Source: Methylobacterium sp. NMS14P
Lineage (GTDB): Bacteria > Pseudomonadota > Alphaproteobacteria > Rhizobiales > Beijerinckiaceae
Assembly: GCF_028583545.1 (NCBI RefSeq)
Contig: NZ_CP087107.1
Location: forward strand, 62,001 to 126,000
DNA: 64,000 nt
Reading direction: 5' to 3'
A program made the translations under genes and the position numbers. This document shows, piece after piece, positions 42,783 to 52,214 of this stretch. Under the pieces are notes generated by a model. It did no database searches. It saw nothing but the letters and a program-made list of their open reading frames with translations, and was not told where the DNA came from. Numbering within the stretch: the stretch's first letter is position 1; each line of letters starts with the position of its first letter.

Positions 42783-45395
42783 ATGACATCGTCCTCTCTC
42801 ACCGCGCTCAACCCGTCGTCACGCTCGCTCGAGTGGCTCGTCGGGTCCAGCGCGCTGTTGTCCTCCACCGCGCTCTCGACCGGTCAATTGACGAGCCTCG
42901 GCCCGATTGCCTCTCTCGTCGAGAGTGCCGTCGATGTCGGTGCCGCGGACGCGGGTGGGTCGCTGCTCCCCGACGCGCTGACTGACACCGCGAACCGCAT
43001 CGTCCTCGACACGCATGCGCAGCTCGAGAACACGGGTCATGAGATCGCGGCGCTGAACGGCCCGCTCCACGGCCTGACCAATCTCGGTGAGACGGTCGGG
43101 CTCGGTCATATCGGCGAGGCCGGCAACCTGATCACGGACCTGTCCGGCGCTGTCGCCAGCCCGACCGATGCCGGCGGCCTTGTTCCGGTGCTGAGCGATG
43201 CCGCCCAGGTCGCCGAGGCGGCCGGGACCTTGCTGAATACGGTCACGGCACTGCCCGTCGCCGGCAACGGGCTTGTCGGCTCCGGCGGGACTCTGACGCC
43301 CGCGGCGGGTATCCTCAATCAAGCCGTCCTCGACCTGCACACGACGTTGGAGGATGTCGGCCATCAGATCCCGGTGCTCAACACGCCGATTCACGCCCTG
43401 ACCGGGCTGGGTGAGACGGTCGGCCTCGGTCACATCGGCGCGGCGGGCAATCTCCTGACGGACACGCTCGCCGTCCCGGGGTCGATACTGAGTGGCGGCG
43501 GCCTCGCCTCGGCCAGTCCGGTTCTCACGGATCTCGGTCCTGTTCTCGGCGCGACCGACACGCTGATCACCGCCGTCACGGGCGCCGCGACGGCCGGCGG
43601 CCTGCTCTCGTCGGGCGGCCTCCTCGCCCCGGTCACGAACCTCGCGAACACCGCCGTCCTCGACGTTCACATGACCCTCGAGAACCTCGGGCACGAGATC
43701 CCGCTGCTCAACGACGCTGTCCACGGTCTGACCAATCTCGGCGAGACCATCGGCCTCGGCCATCTGGGCCAGGGCGGGAACCTGCTGACGGATGCCGCGG
43801 CCCTGCCCGGTGCCCTCCTGGGCGGCCAGGGGCTCGGGGCATTATCCCCCGTCCTCGGCGATGTCGGCGCGGTGGCCGGCGCTGCCGGCGGCCTGCTCGG
43901 CGGCGTCACCGGCATCGTCGGCGACCTGGGTGGTGCGGGAGCACCGGGCACGGGTAGTCTCCTCGCCCCCGTCACCGCCGCGGTCGACGGTCTCCTGGGC
44001 GGCCTGAACGGAGGTACGGGCTCCGGCGCGACCGGCGCGCTGCTCGGGACGAACGCGCCGCTGCAGCCGGTCGGGGATGTGGCCAATACGCTGATCGACG
44101 GCGTCCACGCGGGCCTGGAACAGGTCGGCCACGATGTGCCGATCCTCAACGGTCCGCTCCATGCGGTGATCGGGCTGGGCAACACGGTCGGGTTGGGTGA
44201 ACTCGGAGACACCCACAACCTGCTCACCGACACCATCAACCTGCCCGGCGCGCTCCTGACCGGAAACGGTCCTGCAGGCGTGGCTCAGGTCGTCGGCGAT
44301 CTCGGGCACGTCGCGGACGCGCTGGGCGGCGTTGTCGGCTCGGCGACCGGTCTCCTCGACACGGCTGGCGGCGGTCTCGGATCCGGCCTGCCGGGCGGTG
44401 GCCTCCTGGCACCGGTCACCTCCGCGCTCGGCGGTCTCACGGGGGACCAGGGCACCGGTGCCCTCGACGGTCTCCTGGGCGGCCTGAACGGAGGTACGGG
44501 CTCCGGCGCGACCGGCGCGCTGCTCGGGCCGAGCGCGCCGCTGCAGCCGGTCGGGGATGTGGCCAATACGCTGATCGACGGCGTCCACGCGGGCCTGGAA
44601 CAGGTCGGCCACGATGTGCCGGCCCTGAACGACCCGCTCCACGCCGTGATCAACCTCGGAACTGCGGTCGGCCTGGGAGAACTCGGCGAGTCGAGCAATC
44701 TCGTGACCGATATCGTCAACCTGCCGGGCGCGGTGCTGGCCGGCGACGGGGGGCCCGCGGTGGCGCAGGTCGCGAGCGATCTCGGATCCGTGACGGATGC
44801 GGCCGGCAGCGTGCTGGGTTCGGTCGCGGGGATCCTTCCTGCGGCCGGCGGCGACGGCCACCCGACGGGCACTCCGGTCGACGGCGTCGTCGCGACCGTG
44901 GCCACGGTCCTGGGCGCGGGCGATACCGGTGCGGCGGGCGGCGCCGTCGGCAACCTGCTCGGCAATCTCACCGGCAACACGTCGGGTGAGGCGGGAGCCG
45001 GGACGCACCCGCTGATCGACGTGTCGGCGGGCCCGACGACCGCGACCCCGGTGGCGGACGTTGCCGTGCTCACGCCCTCCGCCGATCCGGCCCACGCCGT
45101 CGAGGTGAGCGCGATCGCGGTGAGTGCCGATCAGCCGAGTTTGGCCACGGCGAACCTGCTCGGCAGCGACAGCATCCACCTGCCGCAGACCGGCGGCGGC
45201 GCCGACTCCCTCGTCGGCCACCTCGCGGACGCGGTGTCGGCGACATCCGCCGCTCCGGCCGGGGCGGGTGCCTCTCAGGGCGTGAGCGTCGATCTCGGCA
45301 TCGCCACGATCGATCTCGGCGGCCACACCGAGGTTCAGCACACGGACCCGACGCCCCACACGGCCACGAGCGGCCTGCACCTGCTCGGCCTGTGA
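42783..45395 (+). CDS. Large tandem-repeat secreted protein (unknown family)
   Basis: An 870-residue protein that I do not recognise, composed almost wholly of Gly, Leu, Ala, Thr, Val, Asp and Asn. Five copies of a ~55-residue unit start near residues 66, 174, 283, 428 and 588, with a consensus of N-xxVLDxHxxLExxGHxIPxLN then PLHxLTxLGETVGLG and LGxxGNLLTDxxxLPG. Gly/Leu-rich linkers join them (LLGGLNGGTGSGATGALLG). Units 4 and 5 come from a recent 158-base duplication. There is no Sec signal, no Cys and no RTX nonapeptides. It is followed by a type I secretion ATPase and adaptor, so it is probably their passenger, a surface or matrix protein. The ATG has GGAGG 5 bases upstream. Confidence 0.85.
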   Translation: MTSSSLTALNPSSRSLEWLVGSSALLSSTALSTGQLTSLGPIASLVESAVDVGAADAGGSLLPDALTDTANRIVLDTHAQLENTGHEIAALNGPLHGLTNLGETVGLGHIGEAGNLITDLSGAVASPTDAGGLVPVLSDAAQVAEAAGTLLNTVTALPVAGNGLVGSGGTLTPAAGILNQAVLDLHTTLEDVGHQIPVLNTPIHALTGLGETVGLGHIGAAGNLLTDTLAVPGSILSGGGLASASPVLTDLGPVLGATDTLITAVTGAATAGGLLSSGGLLAPVTNLANTAVLDVHMTLENLGHEIPLLNDAVHGLTNLGETIGLGHLGQGGNLLTDAAALPGALLGGQGLGALSPVLGDVGAVAGAAGGLLGGVTGIVGDLGGAGAPGTGSLLAPVTAAVDGLLGGLNGGTGSGATGALLGTNAPLQPVGDVANTLIDGVHAGLEQVGHDVPILNGPLHAVIGLGNTVGLGELGDTHNLLTDTINLPGALLTGNGPAGVAQVVGDLGHVADALGGVVGSATGLLDTAGGGLGSGLPGGGLLAPVTSALGGLTGDQGTGALDGLLGGLNGGTGSGATGALLGPSAPLQPVGDVANTLIDGVHAGLEQVGHDVPALNDPLHAVINLGTAVGLGELGESSNLVTDIVNLPGAVLAGDGGPAVAQVASDLGSVTDAAGSVLGSVAGILPAAGGDGHPTGTPVDGVVATVATVLGAGDTGAAGGAVGNLLGNLTGNTSGEAGAGTHPLIDVSAGPTTATPVADVAVLTPSADPAHAVEVSAIAVSADQPSLATANLLGSDSIHLPQTGGGADSLVGHLADAVSATSAAPAGAGASQGVSVDLGIATIDLGGHTEVQHTDPTPHTATSGLHLLGL
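43984..44141. repeat. 158-bp direct repeat, copy A
   Basis: Nearly identical (about two mismatches, near 44049-44053) to 44464-44621, exactly 480 bases further on. It encodes the linker and the first half of repeat unit 4 of the secreted protein. Confidence 0.9.
44464..44621. repeat. 158-bp direct repeat, copy B
   Basis: Second copy of the repeat at 43984-44141. It encodes the linker and the first half of unit 5. The 480-base period is a multiple of three, so recombination between copies would remove 160 residues in frame. Confidence 0.9.
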
Positions 45396-45401
45396 GACTC
45401 G

Positions 45402-45427
45402 GCCCCCGCCGCTTCCGCGGCGGGGGC
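45402..45427 (+). terminator. Strong hairpin after the repeat-protein gene
   Basis: Perfect 11-base stem GCCCCCGCCGC / GCGGCGGGGGC with loop TTCC, 7 bases after the stop codon and before the secretion ATPase. There is only a short T pair after it. It may act as a partial terminator that lets the passenger be made in excess of its transporter, or as an mRNA 3' stabiliser. Confidence 0.7.
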
Positions 45428-45500
45428 TTCCCCACCGCTGTGGCCCGCATCGCGTCGGCCTGAACCGCTTCGCTGACCTGCAGAGTCGAGGGATCGAATC

Positions 45501-47225
45501 GTGACCGACGAACGCGTGCTGCGTGTCGCGAGGCGCCGGGAGTTCTGGTCCGCGGTCCGGGCCGGACGCACCTGCCTGATCACCGTGATGATCATCAGCG
45601 GTCTCATCAACCTGCTGATGCTCACGGCCCCGATCTTCATGCTGCAGGTCTACGACCGGGTGCTGCCGAGCCGGAGCATCGCGACGCTCGTCGGTCTCGC
45701 CGGCATCACGCTGATGCTGCTCGTGATCCAGAGCGTCTTCGAGATCTTCCGTGCCCGGATCCTGGCGCGCTTCGGTCGCCTCGTCGACGAGCGCCTGGGG
45801 CCGCGGATCTTCCGAGCCCTGCTGGCGCGCGGCGCCGAGATGCCGCGCAGCGACGACGGGCCCCAGGCCCTGCGCGATCTCGACACCGTCCGCGGCTTCG
45901 TGTCGAGCATGGCGGTCAGCGCCTTCTTCGACCTGCCCTGGGTGCCGCTCTACGTCGCGGTCTGCTTCCTGTTCCATCCCTGGCTCGGCGCGGCGGTGGC
46001 CGGGGGCGCCCTGTTCCTGTGCGTGCTGACGGTCCTCACGGACTGGGCCTCGTCCGCGTCCACCCAGGACGCCGTCCGGACGGCCGGCGAGCGCCGGTCC
46101 TTCACCGACATGGCGCACCGGACCGCACCGCTGCTCTCGGCCCTCGGGATGCGGTCCCGCATCGCGGAACTCTGGCAGGTCCGGGCCCGGCGCAACCTCG
46201 ACGTCACGGCGTACGGGAACGATCTGGCCATCGGCTTCGGCACGACGGCACGCCTGCTGCGCACGGTGCTGCAATCCAGCATCCTCGGTCTGGGGGCCTT
46301 CCTGGTGGTGCGCGAGGAGGCGACGGCCGGCGTGATGCTGGCCGCCACGATCCTGTCCGCCCGCGCCCTCGCGCCGGTCGACCTGGCGATCGCCAACTGG
46401 AAATCGTTCTCGGGCGCCCGGCAGGCCTGGGGCCGCCTCGTCGCGTTCCTGCCCCGGCGGGAGCCCGCCGCCCTGACCCCGCTCCCGGCGCCGCGGGAGA
46501 GCGTCCGCGTGACGGCCCTGTCGATCGCGGCTCCCGGAACCGACACCCTGGTGCTCCACGACGTCAACGTCGCCCTCGCCCCCGGCAGCGCCCTCGGCGT
46601 GATCGGGGCCAGCGGCTCCGGCAAATCCACCTTCGCCCGTGCCCTCGTCGGACTGGCGCGCCCGAGCCGCGGCGTGATCCGCCTCGACGGCGCGGCGATC
46701 GAACAGTGGGACCCCGATGCTCTCGGGCGCGCGGTCGGCTACCTGCCGCAGGACATCGAGATGTTCGACGGCACGATCGCCGAGAACATCACGCGCTTCG
46801 ATCCCGAGCCCAACCCCGAGGCCCTGCTCGCGGCCGCTCAGGCCGCCGGCGTGCACGAGGTCGTGCTCCGCCTGCCGGGCGGCTACGACGCCCGCGTCGG
46901 TTCCGGCGGCCTGGGCCTCTCCGGCGGTCAGCGGCAGCGGATCGCGCTCGCGCGGGCGCTCTACGGCGATCCCTTCCTGGTGGTCCTCGACGAGCCGAAC
47001 TCGAATCTCGACCTCGACGGCGACCGTGCCCTGTCGGCCGCCGTGCAGGGCGTCCGCGCCCGCGGCGGCATCGTCGTGGTGATCGCCCACCGGCCCAGCG
47101 CCCTGGCGGCGGTCGATCGCATCCTGGTCCTCGGGGACGGGCGCGTGCAGCTGCACGGCCCGCGCGACGAAGTTCTGTCGAAGCTCAATGCCCTGACGCG
47201 GCAGACGCCCACGAGGGTCGCATGA
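45501..47225 (+). CDS. Type I secretion permease/ATPase (PrsD/PrtD-like)
   Basis: A 574-residue ABC exporter. An N-terminal membrane domain of about six helices (about 25-300) opens with LINLLMLTAPIFMLQVYDRVLPSRSIATLV, the PrtD-family signature. The ATPase follows with Walker A GASGSGKST (about 370-378), Q-loop YLPQDIEMFDGTIAENITRF, ABC signature LSGGQRQRIALARALYGDP (about 472) and Walker B FLVVLDEP (about 491-498). The H-loop is IAHRPSAL. There is no C39 peptidase domain, so it exports C-terminal-signal passengers. It starts with GTG. Its stop overlaps the adaptor start (ATGA). The repeat protein just upstream and the GH16 enzyme are the likely cargo. Confidence 0.94.
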   Translation: MTDERVLRVARRREFWSAVRAGRTCLITVMIISGLINLLMLTAPIFMLQVYDRVLPSRSIATLVGLAGITLMLLVIQSVFEIFRARILARFGRLVDERLGPRIFRALLARGAEMPRSDDGPQALRDLDTVRGFVSSMAVSAFFDLPWVPLYVAVCFLFHPWLGAAVAGGALFLCVLTVLTDWASSASTQDAVRTAGERRSFTDMAHRTAPLLSALGMRSRIAELWQVRARRNLDVTAYGNDLAIGFGTTARLLRTVLQSSILGLGAFLVVREEATAGVMLAATILSARALAPVDLAIANWKSFSGARQAWGRLVAFLPRREPAALTPLPAPRESVRVTALSIAAPGTDTLVLHDVNVALAPGSALGVIGASGSGKSTFARALVGLARPSRGVIRLDGAAIEQWDPDALGRAVGYLPQDIEMFDGTIAENITRFDPEPNPEALLAAAQAAGVHEVVLRLPGGYDARVGSGGLGLSGGQRQRIALARALYGDPFLVVLDEPNSNLDLDGDRALSAAVQGVRARGGIVVVIAHRPSALAAVDRILVLGDGRVQLHGPRDEVLSKLNALTRQTPTRVA

Positions 47226-48550
47226 CGACGGGTCACACGCCCATCGGGCCGGGGTCGGATCCGACCTCCGAGACGCGGCGCTCCTTGCGGCGGCACGTCG
47301 CCGGCGTCGCCGCCGTGATCGTGGTCGCCACGGGCGCGGGAGCCTGGACGGCGGCGACGGAGTTGTCCGGCGCCATCATCGCCACCGGCTCGCTGGTGGT
47401 CGAGAGCAACATCAAGAAGGTCCAGCATCCGACCGGCGGCGTCGTCGCCGAACTGCCGATCCAGGAGGGCGCGCGCGTGCAGGCGGGCGACCTGCTGGTG
47501 CGCCTGGACGCGACGACAGCCAGGGCCACCTACGACAGCGTCACCAAGAGCCTGTGGGAGATCGCGGCCCGCAACGCCCGGTTGGAGGCGGAGCGCGACG
47601 GCCGCGCGAGCCTCGCCGTCGCCCCCGAGCTCGAGGGAGCCGGGCCGGAGGTGGCCCGGATCGTCGACGGCGAGCGCAAGCTGTTCCACTTCCGACGGGA
47701 CGCGCTCCAGGGTCAGAAGGCGCAGCTCCGCGAGCGGATCGGTCAGCTGAACGAGGAGATCAAAGGTCTGACCGAGCAGGCCGCCGCGAAGGAGCAGGAG
47801 ACCGCGATCATCGGGCGGGAATACGAAGGCGTCGAGGATCTCTGGAAGAAGAACCTCATCCAGCTGACCCGGCTCACGAGCCTCCAGCGGGACATGTCCC
47901 GCCTGAAGGGCGAGCGCGGCGTCCTTGTCGCCAACATCGCGCAGACCAAGGGCAAGGTCTCGGAGACCGAGCTGCAGATCATCCAGCTGGAGCAGAATCT
48001 GCGCAGCGACGTCGCCAAGGAACTGGCCGAGAACCGCGCGAAGGCCGCGACGCTGACCGAGCAGAGGATCACGGCCTTCGACCAGCTGCAGCGCATCGAG
48101 ATCCGCGCGCCGCAGACCGGCTACGTGCACGAACTCGCGGTCCACACCCGCGGCGGCGTGATCTCCCCGGGCGAGCAGATCATGTTGATCGTGCCCAATG
48201 CGGACTCGCTCGTCGCGGAGGTTCGGGTCGCGCCGCAAGACATCGATCGGCTGCAGACCGGTCAAGCCGCCGGACTTCGCTTCCCGAGCTTCGACCAACG
48301 TACAACGCCGGAACTGAACGGTCGGGTCGTCCGGATCGCCGCGGACGTGAGCGAAGACAAGCGAACGGGCAGCTTCTACTACCTTGTTCGCCTGGGCGTG
48401 ACGAAGGAGGAGTTGAATCGGCTGGACGGGGCCAAATTGATGCCCGGTATGCCGGTGGAGGCCTTCATCCGGACCGCTGACCGGACTGTTCTCTCCTACC
48501 TCACGAAGCCGCTCGTCGATCAGGCCCGACGCGCTTTCCGTGAGAAGTGA
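47222..48550 (+). CDS. Type I secretion periplasmic adaptor (HlyD/PrsE-like)
   Basis: A 442-residue membrane fusion protein. It has one N-terminal anchor (about 26-46). The family opening is SGAIIATGSLVVESNIKKVQHPTGGVVAEL, typical of PrtE/PrsE proteins. A long coiled-coil hairpin (about 105-290, QLRERIGQLNEEIKGLTEQ) and the C-terminal beta-barrel with IEIRAPQTGYVHELAVHTRGGVI and GMPVEAFIRTADRTVLSYL complete it. It overlaps the ATPase gene and forms its partner. The outer-membrane TolC component is not in the window, which is normal because it is often shared. Confidence 0.94.
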   Translation: MTTGHTPIGPGSDPTSETRRSLRRHVAGVAAVIVVATGAGAWTAATELSGAIIATGSLVVESNIKKVQHPTGGVVAELPIQEGARVQAGDLLVRLDATTARATYDSVTKSLWEIAARNARLEAERDGRASLAVAPELEGAGPEVARIVDGERKLFHFRRDALQGQKAQLRERIGQLNEEIKGLTEQAAAKEQETAIIGREYEGVEDLWKKNLIQLTRLTSLQRDMSRLKGERGVLVANIAQTKGKVSETELQIIQLEQNLRSDVAKELAENRAKAATLTEQRITAFDQLQRIEIRAPQTGYVHELAVHTRGGVISPGEQIMLIVPNADSLVAEVRVAPQDIDRLQTGQAAGLRFPSFDQRTTPELNGRVVRIAADVSEDKRTGSFYYLVRLGVTKEELNRLDGAKLMPGMPVEAFIRTADRTVLSYLTKPLVDQARRAFREK

Positions 48551-48672
48551 GGCCTTCTGGCTCTCCCGCGAAGGATGCGTCCGCGATCCGGCCGAAGGCG
48601 CGCCCCACGCCGGGGACCATCCTCGACGATAAGGACGCGCCGGCCGTCGAGCGGTTGGGCAGCGTCGGACAT
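48520..48672 (-). pseudogene. Stub of a response-regulator receiver gene
   Basis: Begins MSDAAQPLDGRRVLIVEDG, the first strand and acidic pocket of a receiver domain, with a GGAG site upstream. After about 19 residues it turns into Arg-rich nonsense overlapping the end of the HlyD gene. The phospho-acceptor Asp and the remaining ~100 residues are missing. It lies directly downstream of an HWE kinase gene, where a single-domain response regulator is commonly found, so the partner gene seems to have been cut away by a rearrangement. Confidence 0.5.
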
Positions 48673-48740
48673 CGGCACTCCGCGAGGATCCACCTGATCC
48701 CTCGCGCTGACCCCGCCGAGAGAGCCCGCGTTCACATCGA

Positions 48741-51700
48741 TCAGGTGATGGGCATCTCGATCCGGCAGCGCACACCGTCCGTACCCAGCGCGTAGTCGAC
48801 CTCGGCCTCCATCGCGTAGGCCAGCGCCTCCTGGATCAACTCCGTGCCGTAGCCCCGGCGCGTGGTCGTCTCCGGATCGATGGCGACGCCGCTCTCGACC
48901 CAGCTCAGGGTCAGTCGCCGACGACCGCGCCGGTCGAGGACAACTTCCCAGGTCACATCGAGCCGGCCGGTCTCGACCTTCAGCGCACCGTACTTCACCG
49001 CATTGGTAGTCAGCTCGTGCAGGGCCAGGGCGAAGTTCTGGACCTGTCGCGCTTTCAGGGAGACTTCCGGTCCCGCGATCGTCAGCCGGTCCCAGGCTCC
49101 ATTCGCGTGCGCAGCCAGCTCAGCCCTGACCAGCGCGCCGACCTCGACGGTATCGCTGCCCGCTTGGCTGAGCAGGGCCTGCGCCCGGCTGAGCGCCTGC
49201 AGCCGCTCCTCGAACGCCTCGACCGAGCCGCCCTGCTTGACCGTGCGGTCTGCCACGGCGGTGACGACGCCCAGAAGGTTGCGCGCCCGGTGCTGCAGCT
49301 CGTTGACGAGCACGTCCTGCCGACGGGTGGCTGCCTTCTCCTCGGTGATGTCGCGGCCCACGCCACCGAACCAGCACAGCGTCCCGGCTGCGTTGCGCAT
49401 CGGGAAGTCGGTGTTGCGCAGCCAGCGCACGGCCCCGCCCCTGGGCTGCCGGATGCGGTACTCGAAGGAGACGCGCTCGCCTGCGCGCACGCGATCGATC
49501 GCCGCGAGCGCGTGGGGCCGATCGTCGGGCAAGATCATATCGAGCCAGCCAGCCAAATTGTCGCCGCGCAGGGCGGCCTCCCGGTCGAGGCCGTAGATCT
49601 GCTCGAAGGCCGGCGTGAGGTAGACCCATTGCAGGGTCTTGGCATCACGGATCCACAGGACGTCCGAGGAGGCCTCGCCGAACTGCCGCAGCCGCTCTTC
49701 GCTGTCCCGCAGGCGCATCTCGGCCCGGGCTCGCTCGACGGCTGCCCACGTGCGATCCGCGGTCTCTTCCAGCAGGTCGATGTCGGATGCGCGCCAGGCG
49801 AGCGGCGCGCTGCTCAGCGCGGCCATGGCGGCGACCACCTTGCCGTCCTTGATGAGAGGTGTGGTCAGGGCAGCTCGGACCTCGTAGGCGAGGAGGCCGT
49901 GACGTTCGCCGGCGCTCAGCACGGTGTCAGCCGCGATGTCGTCGATGGCGACTGAGCGCCCGGCGCGCCATGCCTCGGCATGAACCGGGTACAGGCTGAG
50001 GTCATGCGTTCCGACGCGGCTCGGCATGGCGCCGCGATAGGAATCTCGCGCGTTGGAGATCACGCCCCGGCCGATATCGATTTCGCTGTACTGGGCCGCT
50101 CCGACGCCGAGATGCGCCCCGAGGATGCGACAGGCAACGTCCTGGATCACGACGGCATCGGAGAGAGGCCGAAGCGCGTCGCCGAGCCTCAACAGGAAGG
50201 CTTGCCGCTCCTCGCTCGCGCGCAGGGCTGCTTCGGCCTCGACGCTGGCCGTGATGTCCGTGGAGACGCCGATATGGCCGAGATAGGTGCCGTCCTCGCC
50301 GAACAGCGGCTGCGCGTAGTTCTCGAACCAGCGCCACTCCCCGTCGTAGCGCCGGATCCGGTTGCGGTTCTGCCAGGGCCGGCGCCGATGCACCGCCGCC
50401 AGATAATCCGCGACGTAGTCGTCAACATCGTCGGGGTGGACGAGCGTGTGCCAGCCCTCGCCGCGGATCGCGTCCGCCGACTTGCCGGTGAAGGTGATGA
50501 AATAGCCGTTGATGAAGAGGTTCTCGCCGTTCTTGTCGTTGCGCCAGATCAGGGCGGGGGCGGTGTCGGCGAGCGTGCGGAACTGCGCCTCGCTGCGTCG
50601 AAGCGCTTCCTCCGCGCTCCTGCGCGCGGTCGCGTCGCTCGCCGTGCCGAGCCACTCCCGGATGTCACCCGCTGCGTCGAGCAGCGGCACGGCGCGCGAC
50701 AACGTCCACCCCAGGCTGCCGTCCGTGCGCCGGACACGGTGCTCCAGCTCGAACACGGTCTTGGCTCGGATCGCGGCCCGAATGGCAGCTGTAACCTGCT
50801 GCTGGTCAGCCGGGTCGATGTACGCGCCCAGCCACTCGCCGCTCGGGCAGGTGGTGTCTGCCAGGAAGCCGCGCCCGTCGAGGGCCCACATCTCGCTCCA
50901 GTCCGGGCTCATGCAGTAGATGACATCCGAGCTGGCGGTGACGAAGGCGCGAAATCGCTCCTCGCTCGCGCGCAGCGCCGCCTCGGCGCGCACCCGCTCG
51001 GTGATGTCCGAGAAGAGGACTGCCACGCGATTGCGCTCGCGATCGAGGCTGAAGATGTTGAGGTCGAAGGTGCGTCCGAGACTCTGCTCGGGTTCCTGCA
51101 CCCGCAAGGGTAGGCCGGTGTCGAGCGCCCGCCCATACATCTGCGTCCAGCGCGGGTTGGGGGTGCCGAGCAACTCCGTCGCGGTCTTGCCCACCGGGTA
51201 GGGCATCGCGGTGTGCTGCATGAAAGCAGGGTTGACCTCCAGGAAGCGGAAATCGCTCCAGGCGTGCGCCTCGTCCCTTATGACCTCGACCACGGCATAG
51301 GCTTCGTCCATCGACTCGAAGAGGGTGCGGTAGCGCTCCTCGCTGTCCCGCAGCGCCGCCTCGGCGCGCTTGCGGACATCGATGTCGATGTTCATGCCGA
51401 GCCACTTCTCAACGCGCCCGCCGGCATCGAGTACGGGGGCGGCGCGGACGTTGGTCCAGCGCCAGCCGCCGTCGGGAGCGCGAAGGCGGAACTCGGCGTT
51501 GACGAGCCCGCGCACCGCGACAGCCTCGCGCCATTGCCGCTCGGCATAGGCGCGGTCGTCGGGGTGGATCGCGTCGAGCCAACCGTAGCCGAGCCACTCC
51601 TCCAGGGTCTGGCCGGTATAGGCGCGCCAACTCGGACAGTCGGCGATGACGACGCCGCTCCCGTCGGTCTCCCATACCGCCTGCGCCCAGCTCTCGATCA

Positions 51701-52214
51701 GGAGGCGGTGGCGCGTCTCACTCGCGCGCAAGGCCGCCTCCACGCGCGCCCGCGCGCCGATCTCGAAGCCTGTCATGTGCACGAAAGCGACGCGCTCGTC
51801 CGCCTCGCGCACCGGTGTCAGCAGGGCGTCGAAGACATCGGTCGCTTCGCCCTCGCCGCGCGTGTCGAGCGGCTGCCCTGCTATCTGCACGGTCTCGCCC
51901 GCGAAGGCGCGCGCGTAGAACGGCGCCACCGTCGCCCAGCCCTCCGGGAAGGTCTCCGCCAGCGGGTGGCCGAGAGCCGCCGGATGCCGGTCGCCGTAGA
52001 GCTTGGCGGCGGCATCGTTGTAGATCAGGACGCGCTCGGGCCCGCACACGAGGCTCGTCACGAGCGGACTGGCGAGCACCTGCTCCACCATGACTTTGAG
52101 GCGTTCCGACCACGCGGCGGTCGAGCCGAGCGGTGTCGCGGTCCAGTCGAAGGCGCGAATGTGCGCGGCCATCGCGTCGCTACCGCGAGGCCAGCGCGGA
52201 TCAATGTGCGTCAT
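48741..52214 (-). CDS. Multi-PAS/GAF HWE-family sensor histidine kinase
   Basis: A 1157-residue soluble kinase with no membrane segments. An N-terminal PAS-like module (about 25-150) is followed by PAS domains at about 165-285 (GWRWTNVRAAPVLDAGG), 295-410, 420-540 and 550-665, a GAF domain (about 675-830) and a last PAS (about 840-955). The HWE kinase core has the phospho-acceptor in LVNELQHRARNLLGVVTAVA (near 974), N box ALHELTTNAVKYGALK, the Trp-x-Glu motif variant TLSWVESG, and GYGTELIQEALAY. HWE kinases often sense light, redox state or stress via PAS/GAF cofactors. No Cys-His pocket of a LOV domain is evident. The neighbouring response regulator survives only as a stub. Confidence 0.93.
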   Translation of the reverse strand: MTHIDPRWPRGSDAMAAHIRAFDWTATPLGSTAAWSERLKVMVEQVLASPLVTSLVCGPERVLIYNDAAAKLYGDRHPAALGHPLAETFPEGWATVAPFYARAFAGETVQIAGQPLDTRGEGEATDVFDALLTPVREADERVAFVHMTGFEIGARARVEAALRASETRHRLLIESWAQAVWETDGSGVVIADCPSWRAYTGQTLEEWLGYGWLDAIHPDDRAYAERQWREAVAVRGLVNAEFRLRAPDGGWRWTNVRAAPVLDAGGRVEKWLGMNIDIDVRKRAEAALRDSEERYRTLFESMDEAYAVVEVIRDEAHAWSDFRFLEVNPAFMQHTAMPYPVGKTATELLGTPNPRWTQMYGRALDTGLPLRVQEPEQSLGRTFDLNIFSLDRERNRVAVLFSDITERVRAEAALRASEERFRAFVTASSDVIYCMSPDWSEMWALDGRGFLADTTCPSGEWLGAYIDPADQQQVTAAIRAAIRAKTVFELEHRVRRTDGSLGWTLSRAVPLLDAAGDIREWLGTASDATARRSAEEALRRSEAQFRTLADTAPALIWRNDKNGENLFINGYFITFTGKSADAIRGEGWHTLVHPDDVDDYVADYLAAVHRRRPWQNRNRIRRYDGEWRWFENYAQPLFGEDGTYLGHIGVSTDITASVEAEAALRASEERQAFLLRLGDALRPLSDAVVIQDVACRILGAHLGVGAAQYSEIDIGRGVISNARDSYRGAMPSRVGTHDLSLYPVHAEAWRAGRSVAIDDIAADTVLSAGERHGLLAYEVRAALTTPLIKDGKVVAAMAALSSAPLAWRASDIDLLEETADRTWAAVERARAEMRLRDSEERLRQFGEASSDVLWIRDAKTLQWVYLTPAFEQIYGLDREAALRGDNLAGWLDMILPDDRPHALAAIDRVRAGERVSFEYRIRQPRGGAVRWLRNTDFPMRNAAGTLCWFGGVGRDITEEKAATRRQDVLVNELQHRARNLLGVVTAVADRTVKQGGSVEAFEERLQALSRAQALLSQAGSDTVEVGALVRAELAAHANGAWDRLTIAGPEVSLKARQVQNFALALHELTTNAVKYGALKVETGRLDVTWEVVLDRRGRRRLTLSWVESGVAIDPETTTRRGYGTELIQEALAYAMEAEVDYALGTDGVRCRIEMPIT

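Noticed and set aside
42439..42789. Open frames in the gap between the GH16 and repeat-protein genes
   Set aside because: Overlapping frames on both strands with no motifs, low-complexity ends and no ribosome sites; the region is better read as a control region.
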